A stretch of 64,000 nt of DNA, from NCBI RefSeq assembly GCF_000023065.1, contig NC_012691.1, positions 3,042,501-3,106,500 of the forward strand, given 5' to 3'. Source of the stretch: Tolumonas auensis DSM 9187 (GTDB taxonomy: Bacteria; Pseudomonadota; Gammaproteobacteria; Enterobacterales; Aeromonadaceae). The translations under genes and the position numbers were made by a program. Below, in pieces: positions 1 to 11,113 of this stretch. The notes under the pieces were generated by a model, which made no database searches, was not told the DNA's origin, and was given only the letters and a program-made list of their open reading frames with translations. Each line of letters starts with the position of its first letter. Within the stretch, counting starts at the first letter, position 1.

Positions 1-1718
1 TGCCCGATAACACGCTGATGCAACTTTTCTTCCATCCGCAGCAGTTTGTCTCGTTCGCCTTCCAGCATACGAGCAACCGGAATACCAGTCCAACGAGACA
101 GAACCTCTGCTATTTCCTCATCGGTTACCCGGTTACGTAATAACGTTTGTTCCTGCATTTCTGCTTGTGAAGCTAAGTCCAGTTGTTTTTCCAACTCAGG
201 GATACGGCCATAGTGTAGCTCTGACATTTTGGCAAGATCGCCGGCGCGACGCGCGACGTCCAGTTCCTGGCGAGCCTGCTCTAATTCAGATTTGATATGC
301 TGTGTACCAGCCAGTGCCGCTTTCTCAGCTTTCCAGATCTCTTCCAGCTCATTGTATTCACGATCTTTTTCTGTGATTTCTTTATTAATAATGCCTAATC
401 GCTGGGCACTGGCAACGTCAGACTCTTTCATCAAGGCCTGCTGTTCCATTTTCAGCTGCACGATACGGCGTTCGAGGCGATCCAGTTGCTCCGGTTTAGA
501 ATCTATTTGCAGACGGATACTGGCCGCCGCCTCATCAATCAGATCAATGGCTTTATCTGGTAATTGCCGATCGGAAATATAACGGTGTGATAATGTCGCT
601 GCCGCAACAATAGCCGGATCGGTGATCTGTACATGATGATGCAGTTCATAACGTTCTTTCAGGCCACGCAGGATCGCGATCGTATCTTCCACCGAAGGTT
701 GATCCACCAGTACTTTCTGGAAGCGACGTTCGAGGGCAGCATCTTTTTCAACGTATTGACGATATTCATCCAGTGTAGTTGCGCCAACACAATGCAGCTC
801 GCCACGCGCCAGTGCAGGCTTCAGCATGTTACCGGCATCCATCGCCCCTTCGGCCTTGCCAGCACCCACCATAGTGTGCAGCTCATCAATAAACAGGATC
901 ACATTGCCTTCCTGCTTAGCCAGCTCATTCAGTACAGCTTTCAGACGTTCTTCAAATTCGCCGCGATATTTTGCCCCCGCCAGCAACGAGCCCATATCAA
1001 GTGACAAGACCCGTTTATGCTTCAAACCTTCCGGTACTTCACCATTAATAATGCGTTGAGCCAGTCCCTCTACAATCGCCGTTTTACCCACACCCGGTTC
1101 GCCAATAAGTACTGGATTATTTTTAGTACGCCGTTGTAATACCTGAACGGTACGCCGGATCTCTTCATCACGGCCAATGACTGGATCAAGCTTGCCCTGC
1201 TCGGCTCGTTCCGTCAGATCAATTGTATATTTTTCCAATGCCTGGCGTTTTTCTTCCGCTCCGGCATCTGTCACCTTTTCACCACCACGGACTTTTTCGA
1301 TCGCTTTATCCAGTTTATCTTTCACAACACCATTCTGGCGTAGCAGATCACCCAAAGTACCGCGATCATCCAGCGCGGCCAGCAAGAACATTTCTGAAGA
1401 AATGAATTGATCCTGCCGCTGCTGCGATAACTTGTCGCACATATTCAGAATTCGTCCCAGTTGCGGTGATATCTGAATATCACCGTCAACCCCACTGACA
1501 CGAGGCAAACGATCTAATTCCTGCGTAAGACGCTGATGCAGTGTATCAACATTACATCCGGCCAAGATCAGTAGTGGACGAATAGATCCACCTTGCTGAT
1601 CCAGCAATGCTGTCATGATGTGAATGGGTTCAATGAACTGATGATCTTTTCCGAGTGCTAATGACTGAGCATCAGAAATAGCAGTCTGAAATTTGCTGGT
1701 GAGACGATCTAAGCGCAT
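1..1718 (-). CDS. clpB: ATP-dependent disaggregase ClpB, 3' end outside window
   Basis: ClpB is the Hsp100 chaperone that threads aggregated proteins through a hexameric AAA+ ring together with DnaK. The visible 572 codons, starting at the ATG at 1718, hold the N-terminal domain, the first nucleotide-binding domain (Walker A GEPGVGKT, Walker B VILFIDEL) and the coiled-coil M domain characteristic of ClpB. The second AAA+ domain lies beyond position 1. A ribosome site (AGAGG) lies 7-11 bases upstream of the ATG. It follows pgeF in the same direction but has its own sigma-32 promoter. The order rluD-pgeF-clpB is that of E. coli. Confidence 0.97.
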   Translation of the reverse strand, partial: MRLDRLTSKFQTAISDAQSLALGKDHQFIEPIHIMTALLDQQGGSIRPLLILAGCNVDTLHQRLTQELDRLPRVSGVDGDIQISPQLGRILNMCDKLSQQRQDQFISSEMFLLAALDDRGTLGDLLRQNGVVKDKLDKAIEKVRGGEKVTDAGAEEKRQALEKYTIDLTERAEQGKLDPVIGRDEEIRRTVQVLQRRTKNNPVLIGEPGVGKTAIVEGLAQRIINGEVPEGLKHKRVLSLDMGSLLAGAKYRGEFEERLKAVLNELAKQEGNVILFIDELHTMVGAGKAEGAMDAGNMLKPALARGELHCVGATTLDEYRQYVEKDAALERRFQKVLVDQPSVEDTIAILRGLKERYELHHHVQITDPAIVAAATLSHRYISDRQLPDKAIDLIDEAAASIRLQIDSKPEQLDRLERRIVQLKMEQQALMKESDVASAQRLGIINKEITEKDREYNELEEIWKAEKAALAGTQHIKSELEQARQELDVARRAGDLAKMSELHYGRIPELEKQLDLASQAEMQEQTLLRNRVTDEEIAEVLSRWTGIPVARMLEGERDKLLRMEEKLHQRVIG

Positions 1719-1778
1719 CCCGGTACCTCTTTTATCTCGCTGGTTTGATCGTAAATCGATCATTTACTGTTGAGTATA

Positions 1779-1806
1779 AGATGGGGATGCCAGGATTGCT
1801 TTCAAG
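1779..1806 (-). promoter_or_regulatory. Sigma-32 heat-shock promoter of clpB
   Basis: On the minus strand the sequence reads CTTGAAA, 13 bases, then CCCCATCT. This matches the sigma-32 consensus (CTTGAAA, 11-16 bases, CCCCATnT) at every defined position. It lies about 60 bases before the clpB start, just upstream of or overlapping the end of the pgeF message, so clpB can be induced by heat independently of rluD-pgeF. Confidence 0.93.
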
Positions 1807-1815
1807 AGGAAGTGC

Positions 1816-2553
1816 TTAAATTTTAATCGTACGCCAAATCAAACCGGCCATGCGGCCTGTCTGTCCATCACGCCGATAGGAGTAAAAATGCTCCGCATCG
1901 CTGAAAGTACATTGATTACCGCCATATATAGCACTGACACCAGCAGCATTGAGACGCTGACGGGCAAGCAGAAACAGATCAGCCAGCCATTTATCGTTAT
2001 GCGCTGTAAATGCATGGACGGCTTCCGGATCCTGAGCAATGAAAGCCGCTTTAACTTCATCACCGACTTCAAAAGCGGAAGGACCTATAGCAGGACCAAT
2101 CCAGGCGAGTATGTTGTCCGGTGCAGATTGCATTGCGGAAATAGTTTTTTCCAGTATCCCGGCACACAAGCCACGCCAGCCCGCATGCGCGGTTGCGACC
2201 ACCGTTCCGTCTTTATCACAAAACAACACTGGCAGGCAGTCTGCTGTCATGACCGTCAGAGGCAATCCAACCTTCGTGGTGATAGCAGCATCAGCTACTG
2301 GCGGTTCAGTAAAAGTGTTTTCTGCCTGCAGGATCTCGGTACTATGCACCTGTGTCAGCCATACCGGCTGAGACTGTAATCCTAACTGTTGCTGTAACTG
2401 CTGACGATTTTTACTGACTAGTAAAGGATCGTCGCCGACATGCGCGCCCAGATTAAGACCCAGATATACACCTGAACTAAAACCACCCTCTCGGGTGGTA
2501 AATACCGCCTGTACATTATCTGGAGCCGGCCAGTCAGGTTTAATTAAACCCAT
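1816..2553 (-). CDS. pgeF: Peptidoglycan editing factor PgeF / multicopper-oxidase-fold protein (YfiH, DUF152)
   Basis: 245 residues, the usual size of the YfiH/LACC1 family. Family members act on purine nucleosides in vitro, and in E. coli PgeF corrects wrongly amidated muropeptide precursors (family knowledge). Signature segments with the conserved His and Cys ligands are visible: TQVHSTEI near residue 69, TADCLPVLFC near 102 and AHAGWRGL near 121. The ATG at 2553 overlaps the end of rluD by 10 bases, indicating translational coupling. Confidence 0.93.
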   Translation of the reverse strand: MGLIKPDWPAPDNVQAVFTTREGGFSSGVYLGLNLGAHVGDDPLLVSKNRQQLQQQLGLQSQPVWLTQVHSTEILQAENTFTEPPVADAAITTKVGLPLTVMTADCLPVLFCDKDGTVVATAHAGWRGLCAGILEKTISAMQSAPDNILAWIGPAIGPSAFEVGDEVKAAFIAQDPEAVHAFTAHNDKWLADLFLLARQRLNAAGVSAIYGGNQCTFSDAEHFYSYRRDGQTGRMAGLIWRTIKI

Positions 2554-3524
2554 ACGATATCGTCCGGGTGTTCAGCTGAATCAAGACGTAATACTTCGAT
2601 CAGCTGAACCATGTCATCAGGGATTGGCGAGTGCCATTCCATCTCTTCACCGGTAATTGGATGAGTTAATCGCAGCATAGTCGCGTGTAATGCCTGACGA
2701 CGGAATGTACGTAAAAAATCACTCAATTCCACAGACGCATTACGAATTGGACGTAACCGGCCACCGTATACCGGATCACCAACCAAAGCATGGTTAATAT
2801 GAGCCATATGCACACGAATTTGATGGGTTCTGCCCGTTTCAAGACGGCAACGTAAACGTGTATGAGCCCGGAACCGCTCAGCTACCCGGTAGTGCGTTAT
2901 TGCTGGTTTACCCATTGGGTTCACAGCCATCATAGTCCGCTGTGTAGAATGACGACTGATCGGCTCATCGACGGTACCACCGGCTGTCATATGACCAACA
3001 ACGATTGCTTCATATTCACGGGTGATGCGACGTTTTTGCAATGCATAAACCAGACGGATCTGTGCCGGGATAGTTTTAGCAACCACCATCAAACCTGTAG
3101 TCTCTTTGTCCAGACGATGAACAATACCAGCCCGAGGTACTTCTGCTATGTCAGGATACCGATGCAGCAATGCATTCAGCACTGTGCCATCCGGAGTACC
3201 CGCACCTGGGTGCACAACTAAACCTGCCGGTTTATCAATTACCAGCAAATGTTCATCTTCATAAACGATGTTGAGAGGCAAATCCTGCGCTTGCCAGCGG
3301 GTATCATCTTCCAGCTCTGTCGCGATTTCTACTTGCTGGCCACCCATCACTTTTTCTTTGGGCAATAAGCATACTTTGCCATCCAGTTGCACTTTACCGC
3401 CCAGTATCCATTCTTTAAGCCGGGTACGGGAATAATCGGTAAACAAATCGGCCAACACCTGATCCAAACGTTTGCCTTCGTGGTGTGGTTCAATAGTACC
3501 GGTTAGTTGTATAGCTTGACTCAT
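2544..3524 (-). CDS. rluD: 23S rRNA pseudouridine(1911/1915/1917) synthase RluD
   Basis: RluD isomerises three uridines in helix 69 of 23S rRNA. The protein has an N-terminal S4-like RNA-binding domain (RLDQVLADLFTDYSR) and the RluA-family catalytic motif GIVHRLDKETTGL with the catalytic Asp. I chose the ATG at 3524, giving MSQAIQLTG as in the E. coli protein, with TGAG upstream; an in-frame TTG at 3536 would add four residues. Divergent from bamD, coupled to pgeF. Confidence 0.95.
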   Translation of the reverse strand: MSQAIQLTGTIEPHHEGKRLDQVLADLFTDYSRTRLKEWILGGKVQLDGKVCLLPKEKVMGGQQVEIATELEDDTRWQAQDLPLNIVYEDEHLLVIDKPAGLVVHPGAGTPDGTVLNALLHRYPDIAEVPRAGIVHRLDKETTGLMVVAKTIPAQIRLVYALQKRRITREYEAIVVGHMTAGGTVDEPISRHSTQRTMMAVNPMGKPAITHYRVAERFRAHTRLRCRLETGRTHQIRVHMAHINHALVGDPVYGGRLRPIRNASVELSDFLRTFRRQALHATMLRLTHPITGEEMEWHSPIPDDMVQLIEVLRLDSAEHPDDIVWV

Positions 3525-3624
3525 GTCAGATCTCAATTAGTTAAACAAGGCTTAGCGCCAAGAATGATGCATTCTATCTTTTCTTTTCTCTGAGCATAAC
3601 GGATACTTCACATACCATGGCAAT

Positions 3625-4401
3625 ATGAAGCTAATTTCGATGCAAAAAGTAGTGCGTTTTTTTCCGGTAATGCTGTTATCTCTGTCGCTATTGGCCGGTT
3701 GCTCCTCATCATCTGACAAGCCTAAAGTGCCGGATGAGCCGCTGGAGGTTCTGTATAAACAGGCACAAAGCAAATTGCACAACGGCGATTACGAGAGAGC
3801 CGTAGATATTCTTGAGGCATTAGACTCTCGCTATCCTTTCGGTCCTTATGCAAGTCAGGTGCAACTGCAACTGATATACGCTTATTACAAGAAAGAAGAC
3901 ACTGCACAGGCGATCGCAAATATTGATCGTTTTCTGCGCCTGAATCCAACGCATAAAGATGTCGACTATGTCTATTACATGCGCGGACTGGCCAATATGC
4001 AGGAAGATTACAACTTCTTCCACGATAAGTTTGGTATCGATCGTTCTGATCGTGATCCGCAATATGCCAGACAGGCATTTAAAGATTTTCAGCTGGTGCT
4101 GAAAAACTATCCTGATAGCTTATACGCCAGTGACGCCAGAGCCCGTGCAGTATACCTGAAGAATCGTCTTGCCAAATTTGATCTGGCAATCGCTGATTTT
4201 TATATGCGCCGTGAGGCATGGGTATCTGCGGCTAACAGAGCAAAATATTTGATCGAAAATTATCCAGATACCGAAATGACGCAACCAGCACTGGAAATTA
4301 TGGTTCAAGCTTATGAAAAGATGGATCTCACTGATTTGGCTAAGCATGCCAGACAGATGCTAAGCACCAACTATCCCGATAGTGAGTATCTGCATCCGTA
4401 A
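3625..4401 (+). CDS. bamD: Outer-membrane assembly lipoprotein BamD
   Basis: BamD is an essential lipoprotein of the BAM complex that folds beta-barrel proteins into the outer membrane. The sequence shows a lipoprotein signal peptide ending in LLAGC, followed by TPR-like repeats with family-typical stretches (RYPFGPY, AYYKKED, DYVYYMRGLANM, GIDRSDRDPQ). Length is near the family norm. The start may be the ATG at 3625 or the ATG at 3640 (MQKVVRFF); neither has a strong ribosome site. It faces rluD divergently, as in E. coli. Confidence 0.95.
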   Translation: MKLISMQKVVRFFPVMLLSLSLLAGCSSSSDKPKVPDEPLEVLYKQAQSKLHNGDYERAVDILEALDSRYPFGPYASQVQLQLIYAYYKKEDTAQAIANIDRFLRLNPTHKDVDYVYYMRGLANMQEDYNFFHDKFGIDRSDRDPQYARQAFKDFQLVLKNYPDSLYASDARARAVYLKNRLAKFDLAIADFYMRREAWVSAANRAKYLIENYPDTEMTQPALEIMVQAYEKMDLTDLAKHARQMLSTNYPDSEYLHP

Positions 4402-4434
4402 GCAAAAACTATCCGGGTTAATATTAGAAAAATA

Positions 4435-4460
4435 AAAAAGTACCTTTTTAGGTACTTTTT
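4435..4460. terminator. Bidirectional terminator between bamD and mgsA
   Basis: A ten-base-pair inverted repeat AAAAAGTACC / GGTACTTTTT with a six-base loop has T-rich tails on both strands, so it can end both the rightward bamD and the leftward mgsA transcripts. Confidence 0.9.
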
Positions 4461-4488
4461 TATTTTTCCAGATCTTTGCCGGGAAAAA

Positions 4489-4950
4489 CTATTCTGTTCT
4501 GGATTTTATATAGCCTGCATAATCAGGGATCTCAACACTGACTTTTTTATTCATATGCGGTGAATCCATCAGAAAATCTGCTGTCGCCTGATTAGTCGCC
4601 ATTGGAATATTCCATACCGCCGCCAGACGTAGCAACGCTTTCACATCTGGATCATGCGGAACTGCGTTCAATGGATCCCAAAAGAAAATCAGTACATCAA
4701 TTTTACCTTCAGCAATCATAGCACCCAGTTGCTGATCACCACCCATTGGACCCGACAGTAAACATGTAATCGGCAAACCCGCTTCTTTGCTTAAACGAGT
4801 ACCTGTAGTACCGGTTGCATATAAATGATGCAACTTCAACTCTTCAGCCCGGTGTTTAACCCATTCAACCAGCGCCTGTTTCATATTATCGTGTGCCACC
4901 AAGGCTAAACGCTTATGCCCTGCCATCTCACGTTGAATCGTTAACGCCAT
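4489..4950 (-). CDS. mgsA: Methylglyoxal synthase MgsA
   Basis: MgsA converts dihydroxyacetone phosphate to methylglyoxal and phosphate, a bypass that relieves sugar-phosphate stress. It has 153 residues. An ungapped alignment with the E. coli protein puts the catalytic residues at His20, Asp72 (SGPMGGDQQ), Asp92, His99 and Asp102 ([20 protein letters not shown]). All are present. The gene is monocistronic, between the bamD terminator and the tufA terminator. Confidence 0.97.
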   Translation of the reverse strand: MALTIQREMAGHKRLALVAHDNMKQALVEWVKHRAEELKLHHLYATGTTGTRLSKEAGLPITCLLSGPMGGDQQLGAMIAEGKIDVLIFFWDPLNAVPHDPDVKALLRLAAVWNIPMATNQATADFLMDSPHMNKKVSVEIPDYAGYIKSRTE

Positions 4951-5021
4951 ACCAATCCCTCGGGTTTAATATTAATGAATATTTAAAATGCGCTAAGCAG
5001 TATATATTTTTCATTAAAAAT

Positions 5022-5044
5022 AAAGGGCGACAAAGTCGCCCTTT
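5022..5044 (-). terminator. Rho-independent terminator of tufA (end of str operon)
   Basis: Stem AAAGGGCGAC / GTCGCCCTTT with a three-base loop lies just after the tufA stop. On the minus strand it is followed by ATTTTTAATG, a T-rich tail. Confidence 0.92.
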
Positions 5045-5068
5045 TATAACATTTTGTTAAAGTATCGA

Positions 5069-6274
<1,206 letters not shown>

Positions 6275-6277
6275 TTA

Positions 6278-6303
6278 TTTCCGTCTGTCGGAACAGACGG
6301 AAA
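6278..6303. other. Intercistronic hairpin between fusA and tufA
   Basis: Perfect 11-bp inverted repeat TTTCCGTCTGT / ACAGACGGAAA with a four-base loop (UCCG on the mRNA strand). No T-run follows on the minus strand, so it does not look like a terminator. It sits about 25 bases before the tufA start and may mark an mRNA processing or stabilising site. Confidence 0.7.
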
Positions 6304-6318
6304 ATATTACATATTGAA

Positions 6319-8421
6319 TTACTTAGACTGACGCGCTTCAATCACCGCCTGAGCGATGTTATTTGGCGTTTCAGCGTACTTACCGAACTCCATGGAGTAA
6401 GAAGCACGACCTTGGGTGGCAGAACGCAGATCGGTTGCATAACCGAACATTTCAGCCAGCGGTACCAGCGCGCGAACAAGCTTGCCGGATGGGCCGTCTT
6501 CCATACCTTCGATGATACCGCGACGACGGTTCAGGTCGCCGATTACATCGCCCATGTAATCTTCTGGAGTCTCTACTTCAACTTTCATTACAGGCTCAAG
6601 CAGAACTGGTTTAGCCTGCATGAAACCTGATTTGAATGCCATAGAAGCAGCGATTTTGAACGCCAGTTCAGAAGAGTCAACATCATGGTAAGAACCGAAG
6701 TGCAGACGAACACCTACGTCCACAACTGGATAACCAGCCAGAGGACCAGATTTCAGCTGTTCACGGATACCTTTATCAACGCCAGGGATGAATTCGCCAG
6801 GAATCACACCGCCTTTAATATCGTTGGTGAAGGTATAACCAGCACCTTCTTCCAGCGGGAAGAGGTCGATTACAACGTGACCATACTGACCACGACCACC
6901 AGACTGTTTAGCGTGCTTACCTTGAATATCTTTAACTTCATTACGCACAGTTTCACGGTAAGCTACCTGTGGTTTACCCACGTTCGCTTCTACCTTGAAC
7001 TCACGGCGCATACGGTCAACGATGATTTCCAGGTGCAACTCGCCCATACCAGCGATGATGGTCTGACTTGATTCTTCATCAGTCCATACGCGGAATGATG
7101 GATCTTCCTGAGCCAGACGGCCCAGAGCCAGACCCATTTTTTCCTGGTCAGCTTTGGTTTTTGGCTCAACAGCAACAGAGATTACTGGTTCTGGGAATTC
7201 CATACGCTCAAGGATAATTGGCGCAGATTCAACACACAGAGTATCACCAGTAGTCACGTCTTTCAGACCGATCGCAGCTGCGATGTCACCAGCGCGGACT
7301 TCTTTGATTTCTTCACGTTTGTTAGCATGCATCTGAACGATACGACCAACGCGTTCACGTTTGTCTTTCACTGAGTTCAGAACGAAATCGCCTGAATTCA
7401 CAACGCCTGAATAGCAACGGAAGAAAGTCAAGTTACCAACGAATGGGTCGGTAGCGATTTTGAATGCCAGTGCAGAGAAAGGCTCATCATCAGTTGGATG
7501 ACGCTCAGCTGGCGTGCCATCTTCTAACTGACCAGCAATCGCCGGTACGTCAGTTGGTGAAGGCAGATATTCAATAACCGCATCCAACATTGCCTGAACA
7601 CCTTTGTTCTTGAATGCAGAACCACAGGTAACCAGAACAATTTCATTGCGTAATGCCAGATCACGCAGAGCAGCTTTCAGTTCAAGTTCGGTGAACTCTT
7701 CGCCACCCAGGTATTTTTCCATCAAATCTTCAGAAGCTTCAGCAGCGGATTCAACCAGATGTTGATGCCATTTCTGCGCTTCAGGCAGCAATTCAGCTGG
7801 AATATCTTCGTATTCGAAGGTAACGCCTTGGTCGGCTTCATTCCAGTTAATAGCTTTCATCTTGACTAGATCGATGACGCCTTTGAAGTTTTCTTCTGCG
7901 CCGATTGGCAGTTGCAGTGGAACTGCATGACCTTTCAGACGGGTTTTGATCTGTTCAACAGCACGCAGGAAGTTAGCACCGGTACGGTCCATTTTATTAA
8001 TGAACGCAATACGAGGTACTTTATACTTGTTAGCCTGACGCCATACTGTTTCAGACTGCGGCTGAACACCACCTACTGCACAGTAAACCATTACTGCGCC
8101 GTCCAGAACACGCATTGAACGCTCTACTTCGATAGTAAAGTCAACGTGGCCTGGGGTATCGATGATGTTGACACGGTGTGGTTGGAATTGTTTACCCATA
8201 CCACTCCAGAAACAGGTTGTAGCAGCAGAGGTAATGGTAATACCACGCTCTTGTTCCTGTTCCATCCAGTCCATGGTAGCAGCGCCATCATGAACTTCAC
8301 CAATTTTGTGGTTTACACCGGTGTAAAACAGGATACGTTCAGTAGTCGTTGTTTTACCGGCGTCGATGTGTGCGCTGATACCGATATTACGGTAACGCTC
8401 AATGGGTGTTGCACGAGCCAC
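6319..8421 (-). CDS. fusA: Elongation factor G
   Basis: EF-G is the translocase GTPase of the ribosome. From the GTG at 8421 (product [16 protein letters not shown]...) it has 700 residues. Visible: [13 protein letters not shown] (P-loop), DTPGHVD (G3), NKMD (G4) and the C-terminal domains IV-V. The frame is open further upstream (to 8478), but similarity begins exactly at the GTG and a strong AAGAGGAT ribosome site lies just before it. An imperfect inverted repeat flanks this site. Confidence 0.97.
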
Positions 8422-8437
8422 GATAGATATCCTCTTA

Positions 8438-8454
8438 CTAAGGTTGAACCTTAG
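8438..8454. repeat. Short inverted repeat just upstream of the fusA ribosome site
   Basis: CTAAGGTT / AACCTTAG around one central base, ending a few bases before the AAGAGGAT ribosome site of fusA. In RNA it could form a six-pair stem with a five-base loop. Role unknown. Confidence 0.5.
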
Positions 8455-8467
8455 ACAACGAAACCGC

Positions 8468-8495
8468 GTACAGGCCATCCGAAGATGGCCTGTAC
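8468..8495. other. Intercistronic hairpin with UUCG tetraloop between rpsG and fusA
   Basis: Perfect 12-bp inverted repeat GTACAGGCCATC / GATGGCCTGTAC. On the mRNA (minus) strand the loop is UUCG closed by a C-G pair, the exceptionally stable cUUCGg tetraloop. No T-run follows, so it is unlikely to be a terminator. It starts 8 bases after the rpsG stop. Confidence 0.8.
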
Positions 8496-8502
8496 AACCG
8501 GA

Positions 8503-8973
8503 TTACCAGCGATAGTGAGCGAATGCTTTATTCGCTTCAGCCATGCGGTGCACGTCTTCACGTTTCTTAACCGCAGAGCCTTTATTGTCGGCTGCATCCA
8601 GCAGTTCACCTGCCAAACGTTGAGCCATGGATTTTTCACCACGTTTGCGAGCCGCTTCTACCAACCAGCGCATAGCCAGGGCATTACGACGCACCGGACG
8701 AACTTCTACCGGAACCTGGTAAGTAGAACCACCAACACGGCGGGACTTAACTTCCACGTTCGGACGGATGTTGTCCAAAGCACCTTCAAAAGTAGCTAAG
8801 TGGTCTTTACCACTTTTGTTAGCAATGATTTCCAAAGCACCGTAAACAATGCTTTCAGAAACGGATTTCTTACCGTCAACCATTACTACGTTGATGAATT
8901 TAGCCAGCAGCTCAGAACCGAACTTAGGATCTGGCAGAATCTTACGCTGACCAACAACGCGACGTCTTGGCAT
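8503..8973 (-). CDS. rpsG: 30S ribosomal protein S7
   Basis: 156 residues beginning [20 protein letters not shown], the typical bacterial S7 start. S7 nucleates assembly of the 30S head and in E. coli represses str-operon translation by binding the rpsL-rpsG intercistronic mRNA (known for E. coli; here inferred). The corresponding gap is 83 bases (8974-9056). Second gene of the str operon. Confidence 0.98.
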   Translation of the reverse strand: MPRRRVVGQRKILPDPKFGSELLAKFINVVMVDGKKSVSESIVYGALEIIANKSGKDHLATFEGALDNIRPNVEVKSRRVGGSTYQVPVEVRPVRRNALAMRWLVEAARKRGEKSMAQRLAGELLDAADNKGSAVKKREDVHRMAEANKAFAHYRW

Positions 8974-9056
8974 TTTAATTCTCCGAAACTTCAGGTTTTA
9001 CCCAAAACAAAAAAATGTTTTATGAAAAATGTTTGGCCTTACTTAACGGAAAACCA

Positions 9057-9458
<402 letters not shown>

Positions 9459-9480
9459 TTATAAACATGTGAAAAATCCT

Positions 9481-9496
9481 CCCCGCAGATACGGGG
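9481..9496 (-). other. Hairpin near the 5' end of the str mRNA
   Basis: CCCCG / CGGGG with a six-base loop, only about 8 bases after the -10 box of the str promoter, so it would form almost at the very 5' end of the transcript. It is followed by AGGATTTTTC. It could protect the 5' end or weakly attenuate; the sequence cannot decide. Confidence 0.55.
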
Positions 9497-9503
9497 ACGC
9501 AAA

Positions 9504-9532
9504 ATTCTATGCTTGTCTGTATTTTGAGTCAA
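9504..9532 (-). promoter_or_regulatory. Promoter of the str operon (rpsL-rpsG-fusA-tufA)
   Basis: On the minus strand: TTGACT, 17 bases, TAGAAT (5 of 6 consensus matches in each box), followed by a G/C-rich start region, as is common for promoters under stringent control. It lies in the tusB-rpsL gap. Confidence 0.85.
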
Positions 9533-9614
9533 GATTTATACAGCTAATGTATGAATCATTCTGAATCGAGAAGAAGTATAGGCGACAAACCATCTCTTCA
9601 CAGTAAAAAAATTT

Positions 9615-9887
9615 CTACCAGCAAAGCGGACTGCCATATTTAACGACCAAATCCACATAATCAGCCATATTAATGAGGTTCCCCTCTTTCGCATTTAAGC
9701 CACGAGCCAGCAAATCATCTTGCATTGCATAGACCTCTCTGTTCTGAAATTGCCGGCACCATTCGTCCGTAGTACAGGCAATCACTGCATCCTGAATTAA
9801 TAGCAACTGATCCTCCGGTTGCATAAAATCCAGACAATTTTTCAGTGCGGTGTGTGCAAACGGTGATGAGGAAACAACATGCAGCAT
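9615..9887 (-). CDS. tusB: tRNA 2-thiouridine synthesis protein TusB
   Basis: 90 residues, small DsrH-fold protein. TusB is part of the TusBCD complex that relays persulfide sulfur from TusA to TusE and MnmA for 2-thiolation of U34 in tRNA. Similar to E. coli TusB across its length (MLH start, LLL(I/L)QD, YAM(Q)DDL(L)ARGL). Third gene of tusDCB; a 183-base gap with the str promoter follows. Confidence 0.92.
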   Translation of the reverse strand: MLHVVSSSPFAHTALKNCLDFMQPEDQLLLIQDAVIACTTDEWCRQFQNREVYAMQDDLLARGLNAKEGNLINMADYVDLVVKYGSPLCW

Positions 9888-9894
9888 ATAATTC

Positions 9895-10251
9895 TCAAAA
9901 CATTAACTTAACAGGATATGCGGACAACATATGGTAAAATGCATCGGCAGTCAGAACGATTACCGGCATCAGTAATTGTGTGGGATCGATATTACGTTCA
10001 ATCAGCGCTTTCTCTGAGACATAGAGATGTTCAATATCATACAACGCACATAATCTGAACATTGCCGAATGATCTTTAGCCAGTATACCTGTGGGTTGCT
10101 GATGCGACAGGAGTTGATACACTCCATCATCCATAAAAAATGCCGCTAAATTTTCGGAATACGCTGAAGTCGCTAATAAGGCGTCCAGCCCTTCTCTGCC
10201 GCAGGCATTACCATAAGGTGGCTGCCTGAAAATGAAAGCGATCTGATTCAT
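9895..10251 (-). CDS. tusC: tRNA 2-thiouridine synthesis protein TusC
   Basis: 118 residues from the ATG at 10251 (MNQIAFIF), which aligns with the E. coli start; an in-frame TTG at 10272 would overlap tusD. It contains the family stretch GREGLDALLATSA near the N-terminus. It is the DsrF-like subunit of the TusBCD sulfur relay. It starts 7 bases after tusD ends and finishes 7 bases before tusB. Confidence 0.93.
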   Translation of the reverse strand: MNQIAFIFRQPPYGNACGREGLDALLATSAYSENLAAFFMDDGVYQLLSHQQPTGILAKDHSAMFRLCALYDIEHLYVSEKALIERNIDPTQLLMPVIVLTADAFYHMLSAYPVKLMF

Positions 10252-10258
10252 AACCAAC

Positions 10259-10651
10259 TTAAAAACGGACAACCCGGTCAGCAGTTAATAACATTTCTGC
10301 CAGTTGACCAAGGCCTGATAACAAGAACGGAGCGTGAACATTAAATGTATCCTTTCCCGCTTCTTTCGCTGTGACCGCATCCAGAATTCCCCGGCGTTGA
10401 GCCGCCGCGATACAGGTATGCAGTGTGACATAATGCTTATCCGCCAATTCACACCACAAGGCATGCAAATCGTATTCATCGCTTGCCGGTGCAGTGAGAT
10501 AATTCGCATTGGTGACTCCATCCTGATAAAAAAACACGCCTGAAATAGCGTGTCCTTTCGCCAGCAATGCCTGAGCGAACAGATAGGCAGAACCTGACTG
10601 CTGAGATCCATAAACGGAACCCGTCACCAGGAGTGCAAAATTAACAGGCAT
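10259..10651 (-). CDS. tusD: Sulfurtransferase TusD
   Basis: 130 residues, DsrE fold. TusD carries the active-site cysteine of the TusBCD complex, here Cys80 in LHTCIAAAQRRG, corresponding to Cys78 of E. coli. Other conserved stretches are GVFFYQDGV and LTAPASDE(Y/F)DL. The ATG at 10651 follows the ridA stop almost directly, so ridA-tusDCB reads as one operon. Confidence 0.95.
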   Translation of the reverse strand: MPVNFALLVTGSVYGSQQSGSAYLFAQALLAKGHAISGVFFYQDGVTNANYLTAPASDEYDLHALWCELADKHYVTLHTCIAAAQRRGILDAVTAKEAGKDTFNVHAPFLLSGLGQLAEMLLTADRVVRF

Positions 10652-10652
10652 A

Positions 10653-11039
10653 TTACTTCGCTACATAGGCAATAGCTTCAACTTCAACCAAAACATCTTT
10701 TGGTAATCTGGCTACTTCAACGCAAGAACGTGCCGGCGCACTGTTTTTGAAGAAATCGGCATAGACTTCGTTGAAAGCAACAAAATCATTCATATCTTTA
10801 AGGAAACAGGTAGTTTTTACCACTGTATCAACGGATGCACCTGCTGCTTCCAGAATGGCGCTTAAATTACGTAATACCTGTTCTGCCTGAATCTTGATAT
10901 CACCCGTTAACAGCTGCATCGTCTCCGGGATCAAAGGGATTTGTCCGGATGTGAAAACCAAATCACCAACTCGGGTTGCCTGAACATAAGGACCAATAGC
11001 CGCCGGTGCTTTTTCTGTTGCGATAATAGACTTAGACAT
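10653..11039 (-). CDS. ridA: 2-iminobutanoate/2-iminopropanoate deaminase RidA
   Basis: RidA hydrolyses reactive enamine/imine products of PLP enzymes. From the ATG at 11039 it has 128 residues, the same length as E. coli RidA, with TEKAPAAIGPYVQ near the start and the hallmark ARSCVEVARLPKDV near the end (Arg and Cys of the active site). The ribosome site GAGGG favours 11039 over the adjacent ATG at 11042; the frame is open further upstream without similarity. It stands between rpoC and tusD. Confidence 0.95.
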   Translation of the reverse strand: MSKSIIATEKAPAAIGPYVQATRVGDLVFTSGQIPLIPETMQLLTGDIKIQAEQVLRNLSAILEAAGASVDTVVKTTCFLKDMNDFVAFNEVYADFFKNSAPARSCVEVARLPKDVLVEVEAIAYVAK

Positions 11040-11113
11040 CATTCCCTCGTAGCAAGTTATCAAAACAGTACTGATAGTAATACTAGCCTTTACTGTGGCG
11101 CAACTTTCCATAC

